Below, in pieces: positions 22,511 through 29,363 of a stretch of DNA of 32,977 nucleotides. Source of the DNA: Frankiaceae bacterium (GTDB lineage: Bacteria > Actinomycetota > Actinomycetes > JAFAQI01); assembly GCA_025929315.1 (NCBI GenBank), contig JAICMI010000013.1:1-32977 (forward strand), written 5' to 3'. The position numbers and the translations under genes were made by a program. Numbering within the stretch: the first letter of the stretch is position 1; each line of letters opens with the position of its first letter. The notes under the pieces were generated by a model. It did no database searches, was not told the origin of the DNA, and was given only the letters and a program-made list of their open reading frames with translations.

Positions 22511-23685
22511 TTCACCACCAGTGCTTTGAGGTAGGACTCGAGGTTGCGCCGCGTTTCGTCGACGGCGTCTCCACCGAACTTCTCCAGCAACGCATCGGCG
22601 AGCACGAGCGCCACCATCGCCTCGGCGACGACACCGGCGGCAGGCACCGCGCACACGTCCGACCGCTGGTTGATCGCCTTGGCGGCATCACCCGTCGCGA
22701 CGTCGACGGTGTCCAGCGCGCGCGGCACGGTCGAGATGGGCTTCATCGCGGCGCGGACGCGCAACGTCTCCCCCGTGCTCATGCCGCCCTCGGTGCCACC
22801 GGAGCGGCCGGTGCGCCGCCGAAGCCCGTCAGGCGTGGACTCGATCTCGTCGTGTGCCTCGCTGCCTCGCCGTCGTACGCCGGCGAAGCCGTCGCCGACC
22901 TCGACGCCCTTGATGGCCTGGATGCCCATCAAGGCGGCAGCGAGCCGTGCGTCGAGCCGGCGGTCCCAGTGCACGTGACTGCCCAGACCCGGCGGCAGGC
23001 CATGCACGACCACCTCGACGACACCACCGAGGGTGTCGCCGTCCTTTCGCGCCGCATCGATCTCGGCGACCATCGCGGCGCTGGTGGTGGCGTCGGCGCA
23101 GCGGACCGGATCGGCGTCAACAGCCGCGAGATCGTCAGGACCTGGTACGGCGCCGTCGGGCGTCGCCACGGTGCCGATGGCCACGACGTGACTCAGCACG
23201 CGCACTCCGGCCGTCTGATCGAGGAAGGCCTTGCCCACCGTGCCGAGGGCAACCCGGGCCGCCGTCTCGCGCGCACTTGCGCGTTCCAGCACGGGCCGGG
23301 CGTCGTCGAAGCCGTACTTCTGCATGCCGACGAGATCCGCATGGCCGGGCCGCGGGCGGGTGAGCGCCTCGGCTCGGCCGAGACCCGCCAGCACGGCCGG
23401 GTCGACGGGGTCGGCCGACATGACCGTCTCCCACTTCGGCCATTCGGTGTTGCCGACCCGGATCGCGACGGGCGCGCCGATGGTGACGCCGTGGCGCACG
23501 CCACCAAGCACCTCGACCTCGTCCGCCTCGACCGACATGCGCGCGCCGCGGCCGTAACCGGCGCGGCGACGCAGGAGCTCGGCGGCGACGTCGTCCCGCG
23601 TCACCTGGACGCCGGCCGGCAGGCCCTCGAGGATCGCGACGAGGGCAGGGCCGTGCGACTCACCGGCCGTCAGCCAACGCAACAT
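22507..23685 (-). CDS. aroC: Chorismate synthase
   Basis: AroC forms chorismate from EPSP using reduced FMN. The start chosen is ATG 23685 ([13 protein letters not shown]), the usual N-terminus; an in-frame ATG seven codons upstream (23706) is possible. Motifs are [45 protein letters not shown] and [21 protein letters not shown]-type FMN and substrate regions. At 392 residues it is normal. It leads the run aroC-aroK-aroB-aroQ-pepQ-efp-nusB, 110 bases after the pilus operon, from which it is separated by a strong terminator. Confidence 0.97.
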   Translation of the reverse strand: MLRWLTAGESHGPALVAILEGLPAGVQVTRDDVAAELLRRRAGYGRGARMSVEADEVEVLGGVRHGVTIGAPVAIRVGNTEWPKWETVMSADPVDPAVLAGLGRAEALTRPRPGHADLVGMQKYGFDDARPVLERASARETAARVALGTVGKAFLDQTAGVRVLSHVVAIGTVATPDGAVPGPDDLAAVDADPVRCADATTSAAMVAEIDAARKDGDTLGGVVEVVVHGLPPGLGSHVHWDRRLDARLAAALMGIQAIKGVEVGDGFAGVRRRGSEAHDEIESTPDGLRRRTGRSGGTEGGMSTGETLRVRAAMKPISTVPRALDTVDVATGDAAKAINQRSDVCAVPAAGVVAEAMVALVLADALLEKFGGDAVDETRRNLESYLKALVVK

Positions 23686-23690
23686 GCCTT

Positions 23691-23739
23691 CATTCTGCCG
23701 TGCCATGCCGATTGAGCCCGGCATTCTGCCGGGCGATGC
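23691..23739 (-). promoter_or_regulatory. Direct repeat and small hairpin in the aroC upstream region
   Basis: CATTCTGCCG (plus-strand sense) occurs at 23691 and 23722; 16 of 18 bases match between 23691-23708 and 23722-23739. The second copy overlaps a perfect hairpin, GCCCGGCA-TTC-TGCCGGGC (23716-23734). Both lie between the terminator and the aroC start, where the aro operon promoter or leader must be. No clear -10/-35 pair was found. Confidence 0.45.
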
Positions 23740-23780
23740 AGATCGGCCCCGGTCCGCTGACGCGGGCCGGGGCCGATCTG
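23739..23780 (-). terminator. Terminator after the pilus operon
   Basis: CAGATCGGCCCCGG (23739-23752) is perfectly mirrored by CCGGGGCCGATCTG (23767-23780). Inside, a T-G pair and CCGC/GCGG close a TGAC loop, for a stem of about 19 base pairs. It begins 16 bases after the stop of the last pilus gene and precedes aroC. There is no U-run. Confidence 0.85.
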
Positions 23781-23795
23781 GCAGAACTCAGGTCG

Positions 23796-24545
23796 TCAGT
23801 TCACGACCATCACGTTGTGCTGAGCGTCAAGCACGAACGGGGTGCCGTCGCCGTACTGGAGCATCACGCCACCGCCACCCATCCGCAGGAAGGCGAAGTT
23901 TCGCGCGAACACCTCGGGCTGGCTCGCCTTCGGAGCGTCGAGGTTGTAGTGACGCACCTTGAGGTTCTTGTGGTCGCTGAAACCCACATCGAACGTGGCG
24001 CCCGTCGAGGTCAGCTTCACGAGCTTGATCCAGACCGGGCGGAACACCGGAGTGGTCGGAGTCGTCGTACCGGGGGTGGTCGTCGTGCTGCCGGGAGTGG
24101 TTGTCCCGGGAGTCGTCGTCGTCGGCGGAACGACCGTGGTGGTCGAGGTCGTCGAACCGGTTGAGCTCGTCGAACCGGCAGCCGCGGACTTGGCCGCCGG
24201 CGGTGTGTAGAGCGCCTTGAACGGGTCGCGGCCGATGGCCCCGCTGAAGTGCTTGGGCAACGTCACCGGCTTGACGGCCGTCGCCGGGGCGGCAGCAGTG
24301 CCCGCCGGTGCCGACGTGGCGCCCGCCTTGGCCAGCGCGTCAGGGGCGGCGGTGTCGGCCGGAGTGCCTTTGCCCTTCATCAGGAAGAACGCGGCGATGA
24401 GAACGACGACTACTGCAACCGCAGCGCCGACGATGGCCAGCTTGCGCTTGTTGTCGCCGGTGTCCTCGCCCACGTCCACCGACGGGGTGACGGACCGGGG
24501 ATCCGCCGCAACGGCGAGGCCGCCGAATGAGGTCTGCTCGGTCAT
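23796..24545 (-). CDS. PilP/GspC-like pilus assembly protein
   Basis: The 249-residue product has a cytoplasmic N-terminus, one membrane helix at about 36-57 (LAIVGAAVAVVVVLIAAFFL), the motif GRDPFKALY near 105, a Thr/Pro-rich linker (about 122-165) and a C-terminal beta-rich domain (about 168-249, PVWIKLVKLTSTGATFDVGF to the end). RDPF before a small beta domain is typical of GspC and PilP, which join the inner-membrane platform to the secretin in Gram-negatives. Its place after pilM-pilN-pilO is the place of pilP. A secretin is not expected here, so its partner is unclear. The family is inferred, not certain. Confidence 0.7.
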   Translation of the reverse strand: MTEQTSFGGLAVAADPRSVTPSVDVGEDTGDNKRKLAIVGAAVAVVVVLIAAFFLMKGKGTPADTAAPDALAKAGATSAPAGTAAAPATAVKPVTLPKHFSGAIGRDPFKALYTPPAAKSAAAGSTSSTGSTTSTTTVVPPTTTTPGTTTPGSTTTTPGTTTPTTPVFRPVWIKLVKLTSTGATFDVGFSDHKNLKVRHYNLDAPKASQPEVFARNFAFLRMGGGGVMLQYGDGTPFVLDAQHNVMVVN

Positions 24546-24556
24546 GTCGGCCTCTC

Positions 24557-25270
24557 CTACTTTTCCGAGGCGCTGGACTGCGCCGGCGTCGTGGTGCTGC
24601 CCGAGGCGGGCTGCGCCGGAGCGGTGGACGGAGAGGTCGTCGCCGGGGCCGCCGTCTGCGCGGTCGCTGCCGCCGGCGTGACCGATGGCGAGTCGTAGAC
24701 AAACGCGTTGATCTGACCGCTGAGCGAGTTGGGTGCAGCGCCTGCGTCACCGGCGGTCGCGGTGCCGCCAGTGTTCAGTGCAACCGTCAAGCCTGTCGTC
24801 TTCAGAGCCCGGTCGAGATGTTCGAGCGCTCGCATGAAGCTCTCGATGTTGAAGTAGGAACCCGTCACCGAGATCGTCACCGGGATCTGCGAGAGCGGCA
24901 CCGTGCTCACCGGCGCACCGGCTGCGGTCACCGGAGCAGGAGTTGACGGGGCCAAGGAGTCCAGCGAGACACCCGCCTTGTGTGCCGCACCGGAAAGCTC
25001 GCGGATGAGCGCCGGCAGCTGCGGGTTGTCGGGGATCTGCGAAGCGATCTCCATCAACCGCTTCTGCTGTGCCGTCTCACCCTTTTGCTGCTGCTTCAGC
25101 TGGTTGATCTTGGACTGAAGGTCTGTCGTCGAGGCCTGCACCGACGCAGCATCCGTACGGAGCTGGCTCGCGTGCGAGCGCTGCGGCGAGATCATCAGGA
25201 ACCAGCCGGCGGCCAGGACGCCGACCACGCCGAGCGCGGTCAGCACCGTCCACTGTCGCATCTTTTCCAT
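24557..25270 (-). CDS. pilO: Type IV pilus assembly protein PilO-like
   Basis: PilO pairs with PilN in the membrane alignment complex of type IV pili. The 237-residue product starts at ATG 25270, one base after the pilN stop. A membrane helix at about 7-27 (TVLTALGVVGVLAAGWFLMI) is followed by a coiled coil (about 32-65, rich in Gln/Lys). A ferredoxin-like domain with PQLPALIRELSGAAHKAGV and VTGSYFNIESFMRALEHLDR is characteristic of PilO. The last 40 residues are an Ala/Thr/Ser/Pro tail. The family match is good over the core. Confidence 0.9.
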   Translation of the reverse strand: MEKMRQWTVLTALGVVGVLAAGWFLMISPQRSHASQLRTDAASVQASTTDLQSKINQLKQQQKGETAQQKRLMEIASQIPDNPQLPALIRELSGAAHKAGVSLDSLAPSTPAPVTAAGAPVSTVPLSQIPVTISVTGSYFNIESFMRALEHLDRALKTTGLTVALNTGGTATAGDAGAAPNSLSGQINAFVYDSPSVTPAAATAQTAAPATTSPSTAPAQPASGSTTTPAQSSASEK

Positions 25271-25271
25271 G

Positions 25272-25949
25272 TCAGTTCCCTGCCGGCTTCGTGAAGCGGC
25301 CCGACTTCGCAACGTCGGTCACATCAACCGAGGACGAGAAGTTCACGACCGGCTTCTGGCCGATCAATGCCTTGGTGGAGTTGCTGAAGTAGGCGTTCGC
25401 GAAACCCTTTTCCTTCGCGAGCATGTCGAGCCAGGTGGCCACGTCGTCGTGACTGAACGCCGTACCGCTGAAGGTGATCGAAGCGATGCCGGCCGGTGTG
25501 GTCGCGCCGGGCACCGGAGCCGCGGGGGCTGTCTGCGTCAACGCGAGGTTGGTCAACCAGACGTGGTCCGGGATCCGGAGGGAGAGGTCGGACAGGTAGG
25601 TCGACCAGTCGACCTCGTCGCCCATCGCCTGCGACAGCATGGCTTCGCGCTGCGAGACCTGGTTGTAGATGTCGGAGACACCTTGCAAGCCGTTGTACTC
25701 CTGCTGCGCTGCGGCCTGCGCGGTCTGTGCGTCTGCCTTCTGTGCCTCGGCGCTGCTCACTGCACTCTTACCGTGCACGTAGAGCGCGCCGACGATGGCA
25801 ACCGCAACGACGACCGCCGCGCCCATGGCCAGCTGGAAGCGCCGGAAGCGCGCGGCCTCCGCGATCTCCGCCGGCATCAGGTTGACCGACGGGAGCGTCG
25901 CGGGTGCGACAACTCCTGTGGTCGCCTGGGTCACGTCTGGCGTGGTCAT
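25272..25949 (-). CDS. pilN: Type IV pilus assembly protein PilN-like
   Basis: PilN links cytoplasmic PilM to PilO. The 225-residue product carries the PilM-binding motif near the N-terminus (SVNLMPAEIAEAARFRR, about 21-37; family form INLLP), then a membrane helix (about 41-58), a coiled coil, and a ferredoxin-like domain with VDWSTYLSDLSLRIPDHVWLTN. The ATG at 25949 overlaps the pilM TGA. The order pilM-pilN-pilO is standard. Confidence 0.92.
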   Translation of the reverse strand: MTTPDVTQATTGVVAPATLPSVNLMPAEIAEAARFRRFQLAMGAAVVVAVAIVGALYVHGKSAVSSAEAQKADAQTAQAAAQQEYNGLQGVSDIYNQVSQREAMLSQAMGDEVDWSTYLSDLSLRIPDHVWLTNLALTQTAPAAPVPGATTPAGIASITFSGTAFSHDDVATWLDMLAKEKGFANAYFSNSTKALIGQKPVVNFSSSVDVTDVAKSGRFTKPAGN

Positions 25950-27010
25950 GAGGCCACTCCCATGGCGAGGCCGACCGGCACGGTCACCAGCGGCTCAACG
26001 AAAGTCAGCTGCTCGTCGGTCAGGCCGGTTTTGCCGACCTTCAGTGACGACAGCGGAGAAGCAGGGTCAACCGGGAGGCGCGTCGCAAGTGCGAGGCGCT
26101 GTGCCAGCCCGCCGAGACGAGCACCGCCGCCGGAGACGACGATGCGGCGCAGCGGAACTGAACCCGGCTGTGCGAGGTAGTAGTCCAGCGAACCGCGGAC
26201 TTCCTCGACGAACATGTGGCCGGACGACTCGATGACACGGTCGGCCGGGTGCTCGCTGGTTGCGACACCGGGAACGGTGCCGAGCGAGCCCTGGTGCTTG
26301 ATGCCGGCGGCCTCTTCGAACGGAACGCCCATCCGCTCTGCGACGGCCTCGGTGACGTTATCGCCACCCATCAGCAACACGCGAACGAAGCGGGGCACGC
26401 CGTTCTGGTGGACGACGATGTTCGTCACCTTGCTGCCGACCTCGACGAGAGCCTCGGCGTCAGCCATGGCACCGAAGTTGTCGACGGTGGCGAGCGATCG
26501 CAGCACCGCGAACGGGGTCAGGTCGACCTGCGAAGCGTTGAGACCCGCCTTCGTCACGGCGTCGAGGTGAGTGGTCACCATGTCGCGCGCGGCGGCGACG
26601 AGCAGCACGCGCAACATCCGGCGGCCGTCGACCTCGAGCTCTTCCACCGGGTGGAAGTCGAGGATTGCGTTCTCGACCGGCATCGGGATGAAGTCCTGCA
26701 CCTGGTAGGCGAGTGACGACCGGAGCTCGTCGAGCGGCAACCACGGGAGGTCGACCTGACGGACGATCACCTTCTGGTTGGCAACGCCCAGCACGACCTT
26801 CTTCGCACTGAACTTCACACTGCGCCACAAGTGCTTGATCGCTTCGGCGACGGCGTCAGAGTCGATCACTTCGCCGTCGCGCACTGCGCCAGGCGGCAGT
26901 GCGACCTGACCGAATCGCTCCAAGGTTGCGCCGTGCTTTCCGAGCGACAGCTCGGCGGCCCGCACACCGGATGTTCCGATGTCGAGGCCCACGGACGTAC
27001 GTCCAGCCAC
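25946..27010 (-). CDS. pilM: Type IV pilus assembly ATPase-fold protein PilM
   Basis: PilM is an actin-like (FtsA-fold) cytoplasmic protein that binds the PilN N-terminus. The start chosen is GTG 27010, which has GAAGG upstream; an ATG at 27034 has no ribosome-binding site. Nucleotide-binding motifs are VGLDIGTSGVRAAEL (7-21), EVGSKVTNIVVHQNG (second phosphate loop) and VVSGGGARLGGLAQRL (adenine loop). VDLPWLPLDELRSSLAYQVQ is the PilM 1C-like region. The length of 354 residues is normal. It heads the pilM-N-O-P block, 149 bases after the prepilin peptidase. Confidence 0.94.
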   Translation of the reverse strand: MAGRTSVGLDIGTSGVRAAELSLGKHGATLERFGQVALPPGAVRDGEVIDSDAVAEAIKHLWRSVKFSAKKVVLGVANQKVIVRQVDLPWLPLDELRSSLAYQVQDFIPMPVENAILDFHPVEELEVDGRRMLRVLLVAAARDMVTTHLDAVTKAGLNASQVDLTPFAVLRSLATVDNFGAMADAEALVEVGSKVTNIVVHQNGVPRFVRVLLMGGDNVTEAVAERMGVPFEEAAGIKHQGSLGTVPGVATSEHPADRVIESSGHMFVEEVRGSLDYYLAQPGSVPLRRIVVSGGGARLGGLAQRLALATRLPVDPASPLSSLKVGKTGLTDEQLTFVEPLVTVPVGLAMGVAS

Positions 27011-27059
27011 TGGTCCTTCGCCTGCCTTCCGCATTCTGCAAGGGCGGTGTCAGATAGAG

Positions 27060-27087
27060 GATTCGGCGCTCGCGAAGGCAGGCTTGA
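27060..27087 (-). promoter_or_regulatory. Weak sigma-28-like promoter candidate for pilM
   Basis: In the 149-base gap before pilM, TCAA (27087-27084) and GCCGAATC (27067-27060) are 16 bases apart. The arrangement resembles the pilA2 promoter (TCAA-N15-GCCGATAT), but only GCCGA of the -10 is kept. Nothing else was recognised in 27011-27159. Confidence 0.3.
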
Positions 27088-27159
27088 GCAAAACGGTCGC
27101 TTTCATTCCGCCAACTGGCGTATGGCACCACTCGTACGGCGGCAACCCGTCAGGAGTGA

Positions 27160-27942
27160 CTAGTTCCCCATCAGGTTCGTGTAGCCGTGACCGATTGAGT
27201 GACCCGCGAAAATCCCGATGAAAGCGCCGACGAGCATGAACGGACCGAACGGCACCCGAGTCTTGCGCCCGGCGCCCGCGAACAGCACCAAGCCGATGGA
27301 GACGACCCCTCCGACGAGAAACGCCATGAAGGCGCCGACGGCGAGCTGGGACCAGCCCAGCCACCCCAGATAGAGCCCCAGCACGCCGGAGAGCTTCACG
27401 TCTCCCCCGCCCATGCCCTTCGGTGCGACGAAGGCCACGACGTCGTAGAACGCGAACAAGGCCGCCATGCCGATCAGGGCACGTTCGTAGGGCCACCAGT
27501 CGGAGTTGGCGATCGCGGCCACGAGGAGCAGCACGAGGCCGACCGGGTACGACGGGAGCGTCAGGGCGTCCGGTAGGCGGTAGTGCTCGAGGTCGATCAG
27601 GGCCAGCGCGATCGAGATGGCGCCCAGGTAGAGGTAGGCGGGCAACGCGGGGTGGAAGCCGATCTTTGCCGCCAGGGCCACCCACAGACCGGCCGTGGCC
27701 AGCTCCACCGCTGGATAGCGCGCGGAGATGCGGGTCGCGCAGTGCCGGCAGCGCCCTCTCAGGAGGAGCCAGGACAGGACCGGGATGTTGTCCTGAGGCG
27801 CGATCGGTTGGTCGCAGCCCGGACAGTGCGAGGGCGGCCGGACGATCGACTCACCGCGGGGAACCCGCCAGATCACGACGTTGAGGAACGAGCCGATGAG
27901 AAGCCCGAAGAGCCCGCAGAAGACGAGCAGGACGGCGGTCAC
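27160..27942 (-). CDS. pilD: Prepilin peptidase (type IV leader peptidase)
   Basis: This polytopic membrane aspartyl protease cuts type III signal peptides of prepilins after the conserved glycine and may methylate the new N-terminus. The 260-residue product begins with a helix containing GSFLNVVIWRVPRGES, then a cytoplasmic zinc-binding loop with C40-P-G-C43 and C65-R-H-C68. The catalytic aspartates are D117 (ALIDLEHYRLPD) and D181 (GMGGGDVKLSG). About seven further hydrophobic spans follow. Its substrates are encoded upstream in the same locus. Both the methylase-type cysteine loop and the protease domain are intact. Confidence 0.96.
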   Translation of the reverse strand: MTAVLLVFCGLFGLLIGSFLNVVIWRVPRGESIVRPPSHCPGCDQPIAPQDNIPVLSWLLLRGRCRHCATRISARYPAVELATAGLWVALAAKIGFHPALPAYLYLGAISIALALIDLEHYRLPDALTLPSYPVGLVLLLVAAIANSDWWPYERALIGMAALFAFYDVVAFVAPKGMGGGDVKLSGVLGLYLGWLGWSQLAVGAFMAFLVGGVVSIGLVLFAGAGRKTRVPFGPFMLVGAFIGIFAGHSIGHGYTNLMGN

Positions 27943-27980
27943 GCAGGAAGGCTAATCGGGTCTGTCCCTTGGACGGCGAA

Positions 27981-28008
27981 AGGCCCGGGGAGGTTGCTCC
28001 CCGGGCCT
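27981..28008 (-). terminator. Terminator after pilA1
   Basis: AGGCCCGGGGAG-GTTG-CTCCCCGGGCCT is a perfect 12-bp stem with a tetraloop, 20 bases after the pilA1 stop. In the transcript it is followed by a short UU run. It should limit readthrough from the highly expressed pilin gene into pilD. Confidence 0.88.
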
Positions 28009-28028
28009 CAGGCGTAGTGCTCAAGCCA

Positions 28029-28466
28029 TTAGCAGGCGGTTGTGGTCAGACCGCCGCTGAGACTGTTGTAGTAGAACTTGTTGGTCGACGCCGACGTGGT
28101 GATGACGCAGTAGCCGCCAACGCCATCCGTGGCAGCCGCGCCCGTGGCGTCGAAGGTCTTGATCTCGACGTCCGTGACGTTCGACGACGGCTTGTAGCCG
28201 AGGTCCGCCTTCGCAGTGGTGGCGGTCGTGGTTGCCGCAGCCTCGGTCTTGTAGTGGTTGTTGTCGGTCATGTAGGTCTCTTCGAGCGTGGCCAGGTTGC
28301 GGGCGTCGCTCTTGGCCTGGGCGTCGTAGCCCTTCTGGCGCTGGTTGAGGAAGACCGGGATGGCGATCGCAGCGAGGATGCCGATGATGATGATGACGAC
28401 CAGGAGCTCGATGAGAGTGAAACCACCCTCACGCTCCTCCGCCGCCTTGCGGATACGAGCGAGCAT
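28029..28466 (-). CDS. pilA: Type IV major pilin (first copy)
   Basis: A prepilin of 145 residues. The leader MLARIRKAAEEREGG ends at G15, where prepilin peptidase should cut. The mature protein begins FTLIELLVVIIIIGILAAIA with Glu at +5 and the hydrophobic assembly helix. After the conserved QRQKGYDAQAKSDARN the C-terminal part diverges from the neighbouring copy. It has a cysteine pair (GGYCV and the terminal C) likely forming the pilin disulphide loop. The transcript has a sigma-28-type promoter, a c-di-GMP-I riboswitch and a hairpin before the GGGACGG ribosome-binding site, and ends at a 12-bp terminator, so it is a single-gene unit. Confidence 0.96.
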   Translation of the reverse strand: MLARIRKAAEEREGGFTLIELLVVIIIIGILAAIAIPVFLNQRQKGYDAQAKSDARNLATLEETYMTDNNHYKTEAAATTTATTAKADLGYKPSSNVTDVEIKTFDATGAAATDGVGGYCVITTSASTNKFYYNSLSGGLTTTAC

Positions 28467-28520
28467 TTCCGTCCCTTTCTTGGACTGGTGAGCCGTTCTC
28501 GGTGCCTGTTTCCCCCGGTC

Positions 28521-28546
28521 CCGGCTCCTCCGGACGGAGGTGCCGG
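28521..28546 (-). promoter_or_regulatory. Expression-platform hairpin after the riboswitch
   Basis: Just 3 bases after the aptamer, CCGGC-A-CCUCC-GUCC-GGAGG-A-GCCGG forms two 5-bp stems around an A/A mismatch. It could be an intrinsic terminator without a U-run, or a structure that competes with aptamer helix P1. About 50 bases separate it from the pilA1 start. Confidence 0.6.
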
Positions 28547-28549
28547 CCT

Positions 28550-28632
28550 CGGCAGCTGGGCTAACTCGATAGCGCTCGAGTCCCCTTTGCTTTGCGGCCC
28601 CGCCTCACGACGGGTGTGCCCTTGCTTGGCCG
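28550..28632 (-). promoter_or_regulatory. Class I c-di-GMP riboswitch (GEMM-I) in the pilA1 leader
   Basis: The transcript contains, in order, the class I signatures: CGGCCAAGCAAGGGCACACC (Vibrio Vc2 has CGGUCACGCACAGGGCAAACC; 17 of 20 aligned bases match); a stem CCCGUC/GGCGGG closed by the GNRA tetraloop GUGA (28614-28599); the invariant CGCAAAGC (28596-28589); a second hairpin, GGG/CCC plus ACUCGA/UCGAGU (28585-28558); and the closing UAGCCCAGCUGCCG, whose GCUGCCG pairs back with CGGC(CA)AGC as helix P1. Pilin genes are known targets of this class. The comparison is from memory; a covariance search would settle it. Confidence 0.85.
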
Positions 28633-28653
28633 TGCGGCTCGTTGACCTCTTCC

Positions 28654-28681
28654 TTATCGGTGCGTGCGGCACGATCTTTTA
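28654..28681 (-). promoter_or_regulatory. Sigma-28 (FliA/WhiG)-type promoter of pilA1
   Basis: TAAA (28681-28678), 16 bases, then ACCGATAA (28661-28654). The FliA/WhiG consensus is TAAA-N15/16-GCCGATAA, so 11 of 12 fixed bases match. The predicted start near 28647 lies just upstream of the riboswitch, giving a leader of about 180 bases. Confidence 0.75.
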
Positions 28682-28715
28682 GGCCGAACGGAGCAATTTT
28701 TTCCGGAGCCCGACG

Positions 28716-28751
28716 CAGTGAGGCCCGGCGGAAATCCGCCGGGCCTCACTG
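28716..28751 (-). terminator. Terminator after pilA2
   Basis: CAGTGAGGCCCGGCGG-AAAT-CCGCCGGGCCTCACTG is a perfect 16-bp stem with a 4-base loop, 18 bases after the pilA2 stop. It isolates pilA2 from pilA1. The 303-base gap 28467-28769 is fully used: this terminator, then the pilA1 promoter, riboswitch and platform hairpin. Confidence 0.88.
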
Positions 28752-28769
28752 GAAAGTCCAGGTCGCGAA

Positions 28770-29219
28770 CTAGTTGGTCGCGGGGCAGGACGTCGCGGTG
28801 GCGGAGAGACCGCCGTTCTTGCTGTTGTAGATGAAGTGCTTGGTCGACGCAGACGTCACGTCGATGCAGTAGCTGGCCGTGGCGGTGTTGTCCGTCTTGG
28901 ACGCGCCAGTGGCGTCGTAAGCCTTGACGCTGACGCCGGTGACGTTGCTGGACTTCTTGTAGCCCAGGTCGGTCGCCGCAGCGGTCATGTCGGCCTCAGC
29001 GTTATAGAAGTTGTTGTCGGTCATGTAGGTCTCTTCCAGCGTCGCGATGTTGCGCGCGTCGCTCTTGGCCTGGGCGTCGTAGCCCTTCTGGCGCTGGTTG
29101 AGGAAGACCGGGATGGCGATCGCGGCCAAGATGCCGATGATGATGATGACGACCAGGAGCTCGATGAGGGTGAAACCACCCTCACGCTCCTCCGCCGCCT
29201 TGCGGATACGAGCGAGCAT
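28770..29219 (-). CDS. pilA: Type IV major pilin (second copy)
   Basis: A prepilin of 149 residues starting at ATG 29219 with GGAGG 8 bases upstream; the frame is open further upstream but lacks pilin similarity. The leader and first 60 or so mature residues are nearly identical to the neighbouring pilin (cleavage G15, then FTLIELLVVIIIIG), differing at only a few positions up to TYMTDNN. The C-terminal half is clearly different, with cysteines in SYCIDV and near the end (TSCPATN). It has its own sigma-28-like promoter and terminator but no riboswitch in its leader of about 60 bases. The two pilins may therefore respond differently to c-di-GMP. Confidence 0.95.
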   Translation of the reverse strand: MLARIRKAAEEREGGFTLIELLVVIIIIGILAAIAIPVFLNQRQKGYDAQAKSDARNIATLEETYMTDNNFYNAEADMTAAATDLGYKKSSNVTGVSVKAYDATGASKTDNTATASYCIDVTSASTKHFIYNSKNGGLSATATSCPATN

Positions 29220-29288
29220 TGCAGTTACCTCCGGATGATGGGTCGAGCGGCGCGGGAGCGGGCTCACTGTGTAGCGATGACATGCGAT

Positions 29289-29315
29289 ATATCGGCGCAC
29301 AGAGTGGCGGCTTGA
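29289..29315 (-). promoter_or_regulatory. Sigma-28-type promoter of pilA2
   Basis: TCAA (29315-29312), 15 bases, then GCCGATAT (29296-29289). The -10 matches the sigma-28 consensus GCCGATAA/T fully and the -35 matches TAAA at three of four. The predicted start is near 29281. It lies in the 144-base gap after the PilX-like gene; no strong terminator precedes it. Confidence 0.65.
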
Positions 29316-29363
29316 AGCCTGGTTGCGTAGGCCGTTCGGACTATTTCCGGCCTGGCCGACCAG

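Noticed and set aside
27050-27685. Frame running through the pilD-pilM gap as a possible small gene
   Set aside because: It is an alternative frame of pilD that ends in the gap; only 18 codons follow its last Met, without a ribosome-binding site.
29220-29363. Second GEMM riboswitch before pilA2
   Set aside because: The leader after the predicted start is only about 60 bases and lacks CGCAAAGC and the GNRA stem.
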